Positions 56,588-64,000 of a stretch of 64,000 nt of DNA are shown here, piece after piece. The translations under genes were made by a program, and so were the position numbers. The stretch lies in assembly GCF_001270265.1 (NCBI RefSeq), contig NZ_LGAP01000001.1, forward strand, positions 558,001 through 622,000, read 5' to 3'. The DNA is from Ensifer adhaerens (lineage in GTDB: Bacteria > Pseudomonadota > Alphaproteobacteria > Rhizobiales > Rhizobiaceae). The notes under the pieces were generated by a model that was given only the letters and a program-made list of their open reading frames with translations, had not been told where the DNA came from and did no database searches. Every line of letters starts with the position of its first letter. The stretch's first letter is position 1.

Positions 56588-57673
56588 ATGCCCAACCGAA
56601 CCCGATCGAAGCTGAATTTGTTGGCGGCAGCGACATTGGCGCTGGCTTGTGGTGTTTCCTCGACGCTCGTATGGGCTCAGACGACAACCTCAACCGAGAC
56701 GACTGCTCCTGTGGTCAACCAGGTTCAGAGCGCGGAACCGGCGGTAACGGCACCGGCCAACGCCAGTGATGCCCCTCAGGGCGGGCAGCCCGCGATCGCT
56801 CAACCGGTCGCCGACGGTCTCCCGGCGACCGCGTCTGAAGTCGGTGCACAAACACCGCCGGCATCAACCGAGACTTCGGTGGCAGAAGCTGCAGAAGCGC
56901 CCTTGGAGGTTGCCGCCAACCCGGTCCTGCCGCACGACCTTTCACCGGTGGGCATGTTCCTTGCCGCCGACATGGTGGTGAAGGCGGTGATGATCGGGCT
57001 GGCGCTTGCCTCGGTCATCACCTGGGCGATTTTTGTGGTCAAGACGCTCGAACTTTTTGCCGCAAAGGCGCGCCTTAGCCGCGCCGTCCGTCAACTCTCC
57101 GCCGCAAATGGACTGACCGAGCTCAAATCCACATTCGACGGTAAGTCGGGTCCTGCCACGGAAATGGTTGCTGCTGCGATCGATGAGATGGTGCGTTCGG
57201 AGGCTGTGCTCGATCACGCGCCGGCCGCAGGCCTCAAGGAACGCGTCGCATCGCTGCTGACACGCATCGAGGTTCGCGCCGGCAAGCGCATGACAAGCGG
57301 AACGGGCATCCTTGCCTCGATCGGTTCGGTTGGCCCGTTCGTCGGCCTGTTCGGAACCGTCTGGGGGATCATGAACTCCTTCATCGGTATCAGCAAAGCG
57401 CAGACAACCAATCTTGCCATCGTCGCTCCCGGTATTGCCGAAGCGCTGCTGGCGACCGCAATCGGTCTCGTTGCCGCTATCCCGGCAGTTATCATCTATA
57501 ACTACTTTGTCCGCTCTGTGGGCGGCTACAAGGTGATTCTCGCCGACGCGGCAGCGGCCGTCGAACGGCTTGTCAGCCGCGACCTCGATCACCGCCTGGT
57601 CCGCAAGGCGCAACCTCGTCGCCAGGATGGCTTTGCCCACCCGGCGGAAGCGTCCATCGCAAGGATCGGGTGA
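56588..57673 (+). CDS. exbB: Tonb-system energiser ExbB
   Basis: Proton-channel subunit that powers TonB-dependent outer-membrane transport. 361 residues: signal-like first helix, a Thr/Ala/Pro-rich periplasmic spacer (about 30-115), and three helices of the MotA/TolQ/ExbB domain with GPFVGLFGTVWGIMNSFIGIS and LLATAIGLVAAIPAVIIYNYF. TolQ is the main alternative, but the long N-terminal extension is typical of rhizobial ExbB. AGGAACAAG precedes the ATG. exbD starts 3 bases later. Confidence 0.92.
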   Translation: MPNRTRSKLNLLAAATLALACGVSSTLVWAQTTTSTETTAPVVNQVQSAEPAVTAPANASDAPQGGQPAIAQPVADGLPATASEVGAQTPPASTETSVAEAAEAPLEVAANPVLPHDLSPVGMFLAADMVVKAVMIGLALASVITWAIFVVKTLELFAAKARLSRAVRQLSAANGLTELKSTFDGKSGPATEMVAAAIDEMVRSEAVLDHAPAAGLKERVASLLTRIEVRAGKRMTSGTGILASIGSVGPFVGLFGTVWGIMNSFIGISKAQTTNLAIVAPGIAEALLATAIGLVAAIPAVIIYNYFVRSVGGYKVILADAAAAVERLVSRDLDHRLVRKAQPRRQDGFAHPAEASIARIG

Positions 57674-57676
57674 GGC

Positions 57677-58102
57677 ATGGCCGGCAAGGTTAGCGACAGC
57701 GGCGGCGATCTCGACGAAAACAGCGAGATCAACGTCACCCCTTTCATCGATGTCATGCTCGTATTGCTGATCATCTTCATGGTCGCTGCTCCGCTTGCGA
57801 CAGTGGACATGAAGGTCGATCTGCCGCAATCGGTGTCCAAGCCGGCACCGCGGGACGACAAGCCGGTCTTCGTGACGCTCAACGCTGATCTCGGTCTTGC
57901 GATTGGCAACGAGGAAACGGCCCGCGAAGAATTTGCGGCCGAGCTGCAGCGCCTGACAGAGGGCAACACCGAGACGCGTGTTCTGCTGCGTGCGGACAAG
58001 GCCGTCGACTACGGCGAGCTTATGACGGTCATGAACCTCATTCAGAACGCCGGTTACACCAAGATCGCCCTCGTCGGGTTGGAAGGGGCGCCTGGCCGCT
58101 GA
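57677..58102 (+). CDS. exbD: TonB-system protein ExbD
   Basis: 141-residue single-helix partner of ExbB. The membrane helix FIDVMLVLLIIFMVAAPLA follows the cytoplasmic segment NSEINVTP, with Asp in the helix as the proton-carrying residue. The start is 3 bases past the exbB stop. No tonB gene follows; the next gene is pcm after 240 noncoding bases. Confidence 0.94.
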   Translation: MAGKVSDSGGDLDENSEINVTPFIDVMLVLLIIFMVAAPLATVDMKVDLPQSVSKPAPRDDKPVFVTLNADLGLAIGNEETAREEFAAELQRLTEGNTETRVLLRADKAVDYGELMTVMNLIQNAGYTKIALVGLEGAPGR

Positions 58103-58341
58103 CGCCAGCCGTTCTTTGTTCTTGCGGCAGGCGCCAGCGTCTGCCGCCCATGCCGGCGCGCAATCGCCGGTTCCGCCGTTTCTCGTTTCCTTTTTCCGCT
58201 GCAAGATGTCGCTGTCGCTTGAAACCGGCGGGAGGGCGATTTATGAGCTTATATAAAGGCGCCATATTTGGCAGCCAGAAGACGACTGCGCGGTCATCCG
58301 GGATACCGGTGCCGCGCTCATCCGGACACGAGGGCAGTATG

Positions 58342-59007
58342 ATGAATTTCGAAGCGGCGCGCATCAAGATGGTGGACAACCAGATCCGGACGACGGATGT
58401 CACGTCCCACGCCATCCTGTCCGCTTTCCTCTCCGTACCGCGCGAAGAGTTCGTGCCTTCGCGCATGAAGGAACTTGCCTATATCGATACCGACATCGAG
58501 CTCGACGGTGCCAAGGACGCGGGCCCGCGGTACCTGATGGAGCCGTCGCCGCTCGCCAAGCTGCTGCAGCTCGCCGAAATTTCGAAGTCGGACGTCGTGC
58601 TGGAGATCGGCTGCGGCACCGGCTATGCCTCGGCGCTGCTTTCGCTGATTGCCGGCTCGGTCGTCGCGCTCGAATGCGATGAGGCGCTCGCCGCAACCGC
58701 GACGGAAACCTTGGCGCGGCTGGGGTATGACAACGCCGCTGTGGTCACGGGCGATCTTGGCAAGGGATATGCCGCCGAAGCGCCCTTTGACGTCATCTTC
58801 GTTCATGGTTCCGTGGAGGTGCTTCCTGCCGCTTTGTTCGAGCAGTTGCGCGATGGCGGCAGGCTGATTGCCGTGGAAGGCTTCGGTAATGCTTCGCGTG
58901 CTAAGCTGTATGTCCATGAGCATGGGAAGACGTCCGAAAGGGCGGACTTCAACACTGCGGTCAAGCCGCTTCCCGGCTTCCGCCGCGAGCAGACTTTTGT
59001 TTTTTGA
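58342..59007 (+). CDS. pcm: Protein-L-isoaspartate O-methyltransferase
   Basis: SAM-dependent repair of isoaspartyl residues. 221 residues with MVDNQIRTTDVTSHAIL near the start, SAM motif VLEIGCGTGYASALLS and the post-motif segment FDVIFVHGSVEVLP. ATG 58342 (or 58339) has GAGGG upstream. Some relatives with this N-terminus are only annotated as Pcm-like, so enzymatic activity is probable, not certain. Stands between exbD and the tolC-type gene. Confidence 0.88.
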   Translation: MNFEAARIKMVDNQIRTTDVTSHAILSAFLSVPREEFVPSRMKELAYIDTDIELDGAKDAGPRYLMEPSPLAKLLQLAEISKSDVVLEIGCGTGYASALLSLIAGSVVALECDEALAATATETLARLGYDNAAVVTGDLGKGYAAEAPFDVIFVHGSVEVLPAALFEQLRDGGRLIAVEGFGNASRAKLYVHEHGKTSERADFNTAVKPLPGFRREQTFVF

Positions 59008-59018
59008 GGTGCCACTTA

Positions 59019-59032
59019 TTGAGGTATCTCAA
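59019..59032. promoter_or_regulatory. Inverted repeat in the tolC upstream region
   Basis: TTGAG, GTAT, CTCAA: a 5 bp inverted repeat just after pcm and about 265 bases before the tolC-type gene. Together with the palindrome at 59061 it makes this region a plausible regulator target. Confidence 0.3.
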
Positions 59033-59060
59033 CATTTGATTGTGCTGCTAAAATAGCAAT

Positions 59061-59076
59061 GTTGCCAATTGGCAAC
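59061..59076. promoter_or_regulatory. Perfect 16 bp palindrome upstream of the tolC-type gene
   Basis: GTTGCCAATTGGCAAC is a perfect palindrome with no spacer, about 220 bases upstream of the outer-membrane channel gene in the only promoter-sized gap. A dimeric repressor such as a TetR or MarR protein would suit, but the regulator is unknown. Confidence 0.5.
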
Positions 59077-59294
59077 GAAACGCCTGTTTCTTTTTGAAAT
59101 GACCGTGCGCAGTATCGGTGTACAGTTGTGATCATGCCGAATCCGGGTTTCAAAGAGTGCTGAGGTAGTGATTTGCTCACCGGTGGGCGGTGTGAGCGCT
59201 TCATCGCCGTGTTTAGGGCGGCCCGGTTTCGACGTCGGAATGGTGCCGCAGGAAATAGTGGGCTGGCTTTGCCGCCCTGATCGGAGAGGGAAGT

Positions 59295-60665
59295 ATGGTG
59301 TCGATTGTCCGCAAAGCAGCCTTTTGGGCTGCCGTCTCGACGAGTGTACTGCTTGCACCGCAGGCCGTGCTAGCGGAGACGATCTTCGGCGCAATGGCCA
59401 AAGCCTATGGGAATAACCCGGATCTGAACGCCGCGCGGGCTGGCCTTCGGGCAACCGACGAAGGGGTGCCGATCGCAAAGTCCGGGTTTCGCCCACAGGT
59501 TTCGGCATTCGCAAACGGAACAATTTCAAACGTCGACAACGAGCTCACCGGGAGCCGGGACTTTCATCAGGGGCAGATCGGTATCACCGTAACCCAGATG
59601 ATTTTTGACGGCTTTCAGACGTTGAACAATGTTCGCGCGGCCGAATCGAATGTCTTCGCCAACCGCGAATCGCTTCGGGCAAACGAGATCCAGATCCTGC
59701 TGGCGGCAGCGACGTCCTATGCCAACATCGCGCGTGACCAGCAGATCGTTTCCATCCGCCGGCAGAACATCGCCTTCCTCAAGGAACAGCTGAATGCGTC
59801 TCAGGCCCGCCTTGACGTGGGTGAAGGCACCCGCACGGACGTCAGCCTTTCCGAGGCATCGCTTGCCGACGCCCAGTCGCTGCTGATCAGCGCCATCGCA
59901 CAGTTAAAGCAGAGCGAAGCAGTTTACGTACAGATCGTCGGCGTTGCGCCGACGGGTATCAGGCAGCCGGGGCCGGCTACCAAAGGGCTTCCGCGTTCGC
60001 TCGATCAGGCTGTTGCCTTGGGATTGCGTCAGCATCCGACCATTCTCGCCGCCCAGTACAACGTCGATACCGCCGGCTTCCAGGTGAAGTCCGCCGAAGG
60101 CACGATGCTGCCCGGCGTGACTATTCAGGGACAGGTCGGGCGCACGACCGGTAACGCCGGCGACGGTATCGACAGCACCGCGTCGAGCCTCACGGCTCGC
60201 CTGACGGTGCCGATCTACCAGGGTGGCGCGGAATACGGCCAGATTCGTCGGGCGAAGGAGACTCTGGGTCAGCAACGTATTTTGGTCGATTCGCAGCGTG
60301 CCGCCGTTCAGCAGAACGTCGTGACCGCACATGCCCAGCTTGAGGCGGCAGTTGCGCGCATCGGCGCCAACAAGACCCAGATCTCGGCCGCCAACATGGC
60401 GCTCGCCGGTGTCATCGAAGAACGCAAGGTCGGTCAGCGCACCACGCTCGACGTGCTCGATTCGCAGCAGACCGTCCTGAATGCGCAGGAGCAGTTGGCC
60501 ATCGCCCAGCGCGACGCCGTCGTCGCAAGCTACGGCCTGCTCGCGGCCACCGCGGTACTGAGCGTCCAGAGCCAGGGTCTGCAGGTCGCCGAATATCGTG
60601 CCGAAGAGCACTACGAGGCGGTCAAAGACAAGTGGTTCGGTCTTCGAACCGTAGACGGCCGCTGA
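59295..60665 (+). CDS. tolC: TolC-family outer membrane channel protein
   Basis: Trimeric outer-membrane exit duct for type I secretion and multidrug efflux. 456 residues, with a signal peptide ending near VLAE and two OEP repeats of long helices (LNAARAGLRATDEGVPIAKSGFRPQV; QQRILVDSQRAAVQQNVVTAHAQLEAA). No lipobox Cys, so it resembles TolC rather than NodT/OprM lipoproteins. GGAGAGGGAAG lies upstream of ATG 59295. It is monocistronic between a long upstream gap and a terminator. In S. meliloti TolC is needed for symbiosis and exoprotein export. Confidence 0.9.
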   Translation: MVSIVRKAAFWAAVSTSVLLAPQAVLAETIFGAMAKAYGNNPDLNAARAGLRATDEGVPIAKSGFRPQVSAFANGTISNVDNELTGSRDFHQGQIGITVTQMIFDGFQTLNNVRAAESNVFANRESLRANEIQILLAAATSYANIARDQQIVSIRRQNIAFLKEQLNASQARLDVGEGTRTDVSLSEASLADAQSLLISAIAQLKQSEAVYVQIVGVAPTGIRQPGPATKGLPRSLDQAVALGLRQHPTILAAQYNVDTAGFQVKSAEGTMLPGVTIQGQVGRTTGNAGDGIDSTASSLTARLTVPIYQGGAEYGQIRRAKETLGQQRILVDSQRAAVQQNVVTAHAQLEAAVARIGANKTQISAANMALAGVIEERKVGQRTTLDVLDSQQTVLNAQEQLAIAQRDAVVASYGLLAATAVLSVQSQGLQVAEYRAEEHYEAVKDKWFGLRTVDGR

Positions 60666-60672
60666 TCAAACA

Positions 60673-60705
60673 AAACGCCTCGGGAAACCGGGGCGTTTCT
60701 GCTTC
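60673..60705 (+). terminator. Rho-independent terminator after tolC
   Basis: AAACGCCTCGG / CCGGGGCGTTT, an 11 bp stem (one T-G pair) with a GAAA tetraloop and a T-rich tail, 8 bases after the stop codon. Confidence 0.85.
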
Positions 60706-60849
60706 TGCCGATCAAAACAAATCTGTGCAACAATCCAAGTGTCTGATTCGCGGCGTATGTTTCGTCCGTGAACTCACTTAAGGTTTGTTTGCAATCGGCA
60801 CATGCGTCGTTTCGGGACACATGTTCGGCCGCGTCAAACGGGGATAGAA

Positions 60850-61680
60850 ATGGCACAGCTCAATGTCGCGCGTGAACCTTCGATGGATGAGATCCTCGCA
60901 TCCATTCGCAAGATCATCGAGAGCAATGAGCCGGGGCAGACCGATTTCTCCTCACAGGATCACTACGAGGACGACGGGTCGGATGAGATCGAACTGACGA
61001 TCGACGGCGAAATCGAAGCAGCCGCCTTCGGCCGGCGGGAAGAGCAGGCCGAGGCGCGCAAGCCCGCCATGCCTTCGCCGGAGATCGAGGTGGCCGTCAT
61101 CCCTTCGGAGCCGCATTCAAGTATCGCGCAGCCCCCGCTTTCGCTGGCGGACGTTGCTGCTCGCGTAAGGGCAGCCTCCGAGCGCCACACCATGAGCTAT
61201 GCTGCCAAAGAGCCGGTCAACGATGTGCCTTTGCGCAGCGTTCAGGATAGCCCGGTGATCACGTCGCGCATGGCGGCCGTTTCCGCACCACAGGCGCCGG
61301 CTGAGCGTCTATCGGCGGGTGCAGTACAAGAGCTCGCCAATCAGAGTGTGGCGGTCAAAGCCGCCGCAGCAGCGCTTGAGGTAGCAGAGCCGGCGCCCGT
61401 GGTCGTTTCCGCCGGACCCGTGGCTGTCATTGCCGACGAGCCGGCAGCCGAAAGACCCGCACCTGCGATTGTTTCGCCCGAGGTCAGCCGGCAGGTTGCG
61501 CAGTCCTTTGACAATCTTGCCCAGGCTGTCGACCTGAGCACGCGGCGGTCGTTCGACGAAATTGCCGAAGAGATGCTGCGTCCGATGCTTCAGGAATGGC
61601 TGGACGACAACCTGCCGACGTTGGTTGAACGGCTCGTTCGCGAAGAGATCGAGCGCGTCGCGCGCGGTCCCCGGCGCTAG
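60850..61680 (+). CDS. popZ: Polar organising protein PopZ
   Basis: PopZ (DUF2497) forms a polar matrix that anchors the centromere in alphaproteobacteria. 276 residues: the N-terminal EPSMDEILASIRKIIESNE client-binding helix, a long acidic Pro/Ala-rich linker (about 25-210), and the C-terminal helices SFDEIAEEMLRPMLQEWLDDNLPTLVERLV (split at EEMLRPMLQEWLDDNLP). ATG 60850 preferred over an open frame from 60802. Directly upstream of valS, a conserved arrangement. Confidence 0.93.
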   Translation: MAQLNVAREPSMDEILASIRKIIESNEPGQTDFSSQDHYEDDGSDEIELTIDGEIEAAAFGRREEQAEARKPAMPSPEIEVAVIPSEPHSSIAQPPLSLADVAARVRAASERHTMSYAAKEPVNDVPLRSVQDSPVITSRMAAVSAPQAPAERLSAGAVQELANQSVAVKAAAAALEVAEPAPVVVSAGPVAVIADEPAAERPAPAIVSPEVSRQVAQSFDNLAQAVDLSTRRSFDEIAEEMLRPMLQEWLDDNLPTLVERLVREEIERVARGPRR

Positions 61681-61703
61681 GATCTGAACCTTTCCGATAC
61701 AGG

Positions 61704-61729
61704 GGCCGCGGAACTGTCGCGGCCTTTTT
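61704..61729 (+). terminator. Terminator between popZ and valS
   Basis: GGCCGCG / CGCGGCC, 7 bp stem with a GAACTGT loop, followed by TTTTT, 23 bases after the popZ stop. valS therefore probably has its own promoter or depends on read-through. Confidence 0.75.
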
Positions 61730-61802
61730 GCGTTCGTGTTGACTTGCACCGGCCGTTCCGGTTTACAAGACACAGATATCAATCTCCAAAATTGGCTTCA
61801 AA

Positions 61803-64000
61803 ATGCTTGATAAGACCTACGATTCTGCATCCGTCGACCCACGTATCGCCAAGAAGTGGGACGAAGAAAACGCGTTTCGTGCAGGTGCGGGAGCAAAGCC
61901 CGGCGCCGACAGCTTTTGTATCGTGATCCCGCCGCCGAACGTGACGGGCTCGCTGCACATGGGCCATGCGCTGAACAACACGCTACAGGACGTGCTGGTG
62001 CGGTTCGAGCGCATGCGCGGCAAAGACGTGCTGTGGCAGCCGGGCATGGACCATGCCGGCATCGCCACGCAGATGGTCGTCGAGCGCAAGCTGATGGAGC
62101 AACAGCAGCATCGCCGCCAGATGGGCCGTGAGGCCTTCATCGAGAAGGTTTGGGAGTGGAAGGCTGAATCCGGCGGATTGATCTTCAATCAGCTGAAGCG
62201 GCTCGGCGCATCCTGCGACTGGTCGCGCGAGCGCTTCACCATGGACGATGGTCTGTCGGAGGCCGTCCTTGAAGTGTTCGTCTCGCTCTACAAAGAGGGG
62301 CTGATCTACAAGGACAAGCGTCTGGTCAACTGGGACCCGAAGTTGCTGACGGCGATTTCCGATCTGGAGGTCGAGCAGCACGAAATCAACGGAAACCTGT
62401 GGTACCTGCGCTATCCGCTTGAGCCAGGCGTCACTTATCAGCATCCGGTCGCCTTCGACGAAGGCGGCAAGGCAACGGAATGGGAAGCGCGCAACTATCT
62501 GGTCGTTGCTACCACGCGACCGGAGACGATGCTTGGCGACAGCGGCATTGCCGTCAATCCGGAAGACGAGCGTTACAAGCCGCTCATCGGCAAACACGTC
62601 ATTCTGCCGATCGTCGGCCGACGCATCCCTGTCGTCGGTGACGACTATGCCGATCCAACGGCGGGAACGGGTGCCGTCAAGATCACGCCGGCGCACGACT
62701 TCAACGATTTCGACGTCGGCAAACGTGCCGGTCTCGCAGCCATCAACATCCTGACCACAGAAGGTCGGATCAGCATCAAGGACAATGAGGAGTTCCTCGA
62801 GGGCCTCAGCGAACCCGCGGCCCTGCATGGCGCGTGGGACGAGCTTGAGGGCAAGGACCGCTTCGAGGCGCGCAAGATTATCGTTCGGATCTTCGAGGAA
62901 GCCGGCCTGCTCGACAAGATCGAACCGCACAAGCACATGGTTCCGCACGGCGACCGTGGCGGCGTGCCGATCGAGCCGCGCCTGACAGAGCAATGGTATG
63001 TCGATGCCAAGACACTGGCGAAGCCGGCGATCGCATCGGTTAGGGAAGGCCGCACCAACTTCGTCCCGAAGAATTGGGAAAAGACCTATTACGAATGGAT
63101 GGAGAACATCCAGCCCTGGTGCGTCTCGCGTCAACTCTGGTGGGGACACCAGATTCCGGCCTGGTATGGCCCGGACGGACAGGTCTTTGTCGAGAAGACC
63201 GAGGAGGAGGCGCTGCACGCCGCGATCCAGCACTATCTGGCGCACGAAGGCCCGATGAAGGCCTATGTCGAGGACTTGCTTGAAAACTTCAAGCCGGGTG
63301 AAATCCTGACCCGTGACGAGGACGTGCTCGACACCTGGTTCTCGTCGGCACTCTGGCCGTTCTCGACGCTCGGCTGGCCGAACGAGACACCGGAACTCGA
63401 AAAGTACTATCAGACCGATGTCCTGGTCACCGGTTTCGACATCATCTTCTTCTGGGTTGCCAGGATGATGATGATGGGCCTGCATTTCATGAAGGATGAC
63501 GACGGCACCCCGGTCGAACCGTTCCACACCGTTTATGTCCATGCGCTCGTTCGCGACAAGAACGGGCAGAAGATGTCGAAGTCGAAGGGCAACGTCATCG
63601 ATCCGCTGGAACTGATGGACGAATACGGCGCCGACGCGCTGCGTTTCACGCTGGCGATCATGGCCGCCCAGGGGCGCGACGTGAAGCTCGACACGGCGCG
63701 CATCGCCGGCTACCGCAATTTTGGAACGAAGCTTTGGAACGCGACGCGTTTCGCGCAGATGAACGGCGTCACCAACAGCGACGGCTTCATTCCGGAGGCG
63801 TCGTCGCTGACGATCAATCGCTGGATCCTGACCGAGCTCTCGCGGACCATCCGCGACGTTACCGAAGCGCTCGAAGGTTTTCGCTTCAACGAAGCTGCCG
63901 GCAGCCTCTACCGCTTCGTCTGGAACCAGTTCTGCGACTGGTATCTGGAACTGCTGAAGCCGGTGTTCAGCGGCGAGGACGAGGCGGCCAAGCGCGAGTC
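61803..64000 (+). CDS. valS: Valyl-tRNA synthetase (3' end cut by window edge)
   Basis: Charges tRNA-Val. 732 residues are visible of roughly 945. Class I motifs [15 protein letters not shown] (HIGH) and KMSKSKGN are present; the editing domain [10 protein letters not shown] lies between them. The start [19 protein letters not shown] at 61803 is the usual N-terminus. The frame stays open to the last base, so the anticodon-binding and coiled-coil C-terminus lie outside the window. Confidence 0.97.
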   Translation, partial: MLDKTYDSASVDPRIAKKWDEENAFRAGAGAKPGADSFCIVIPPPNVTGSLHMGHALNNTLQDVLVRFERMRGKDVLWQPGMDHAGIATQMVVERKLMEQQQHRRQMGREAFIEKVWEWKAESGGLIFNQLKRLGASCDWSRERFTMDDGLSEAVLEVFVSLYKEGLIYKDKRLVNWDPKLLTAISDLEVEQHEINGNLWYLRYPLEPGVTYQHPVAFDEGGKATEWEARNYLVVATTRPETMLGDSGIAVNPEDERYKPLIGKHVILPIVGRRIPVVGDDYADPTAGTGAVKITPAHDFNDFDVGKRAGLAAINILTTEGRISIKDNEEFLEGLSEPAALHGAWDELEGKDRFEARKIIVRIFEEAGLLDKIEPHKHMVPHGDRGGVPIEPRLTEQWYVDAKTLAKPAIASVREGRTNFVPKNWEKTYYEWMENIQPWCVSRQLWWGHQIPAWYGPDGQVFVEKTEEEALHAAIQHYLAHEGPMKAYVEDLLENFKPGEILTRDEDVLDTWFSSALWPFSTLGWPNETPELEKYYQTDVLVTGFDIIFFWVARMMMMGLHFMKDDDGTPVEPFHTVYVHALVRDKNGQKMSKSKGNVIDPLELMDEYGADALRFTLAIMAAQGRDVKLDTARIAGYRNFGTKLWNATRFAQMNGVTNSDGFIPEASSLTINRWILTELSRTIRDVTEALEGFRFNEAAGSLYRFVWNQFCDWYLELLKPVFSGEDEAAKRE

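Overview
This window looks like core chromosome of an alphaproteobacterium of the Rhizobiaceae, most likely Sinorhizobium/Ensifer or a close relative. The pointers are high GC, the aapJQMP general amino-acid transporter, EipB, PopZ and phasin genes, and gene orders I recall from S. meliloti: trkA-dat-hfq-hflX-mazG, metC/aapJQMP, cysE-phasin-clpS-clpA, and rpsB-tsf-pyrH-frr-uppS-cdsA-rseP-bamA-lpxD-fabZ-lpxA-lpxI-lpxB-gltA. The genus call is inference. I found no rRNA, tRNA, insertion sequence, phage gene or CRISPR array.

Layout. 1-5.5 kb: potassium control (trkA, cut at the left edge), D-amino-acid transaminase, hfq, hflX, then mazG and a deaminase on the minus strand. 5.7-10.6 kb: a sulfite-reduction cluster (cysG, DUF2849, cysI-type reductase, DUF934, ferredoxin-NADP reductase) closed by a strong terminator. 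10.7-20.6 kb: an accessory block with a gutted acetyl-CoA hydrolase relic, a GntR regulator beside two TGATATATCA sites, and a tight five-gene operon. That operon encodes a ferric-reductase-like flavocytochrome, a 1075-residue tetraheme protein, an OmpA-domain protein and two exported metacaspase-like proteins. 20.6-24.9 kb: aapJQMP on the minus strand. 25.3-30.7 kb: metC, a FAD monooxygenase, a zinc-finger protein, an alpha/beta hydrolase, cysE, DUF3126 and a phasin. 30.9-34.9 kb: clpS-clpA and an azlCD-type exporter pair.

35.0-37.9 kb: HIT protein, GNAT/FemAB-like protein, GDPD phosphodiesterase and RidA on the minus strand. 38.0-38.8 kb: eipB. 39.0-52.3 kb: the translation, isoprenoid, phospholipid, outer-membrane-assembly and lipid A run from rpsB to lpxB, ended by a terminator shared with convergent gltA. 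54.0-64.0 kb: comEC-type gene, exbB-exbD without an adjacent tonB, pcm, a tolC-type outer membrane channel, popZ and valS (cut at the right edge).

The best candidate for an undescribed system is the 12.0-20.6 kb operon. It would link a membrane flavocytochrome to a multiheme c-type protein and two periplasmic caspase-fold proteases. Both proteases keep the His-Cys dyad and both carry an EF-hand-like loop. A redox- or calcium-gated envelope protease system is a reasonable hypothesis from gene content, but nothing in the sequence proves that function.
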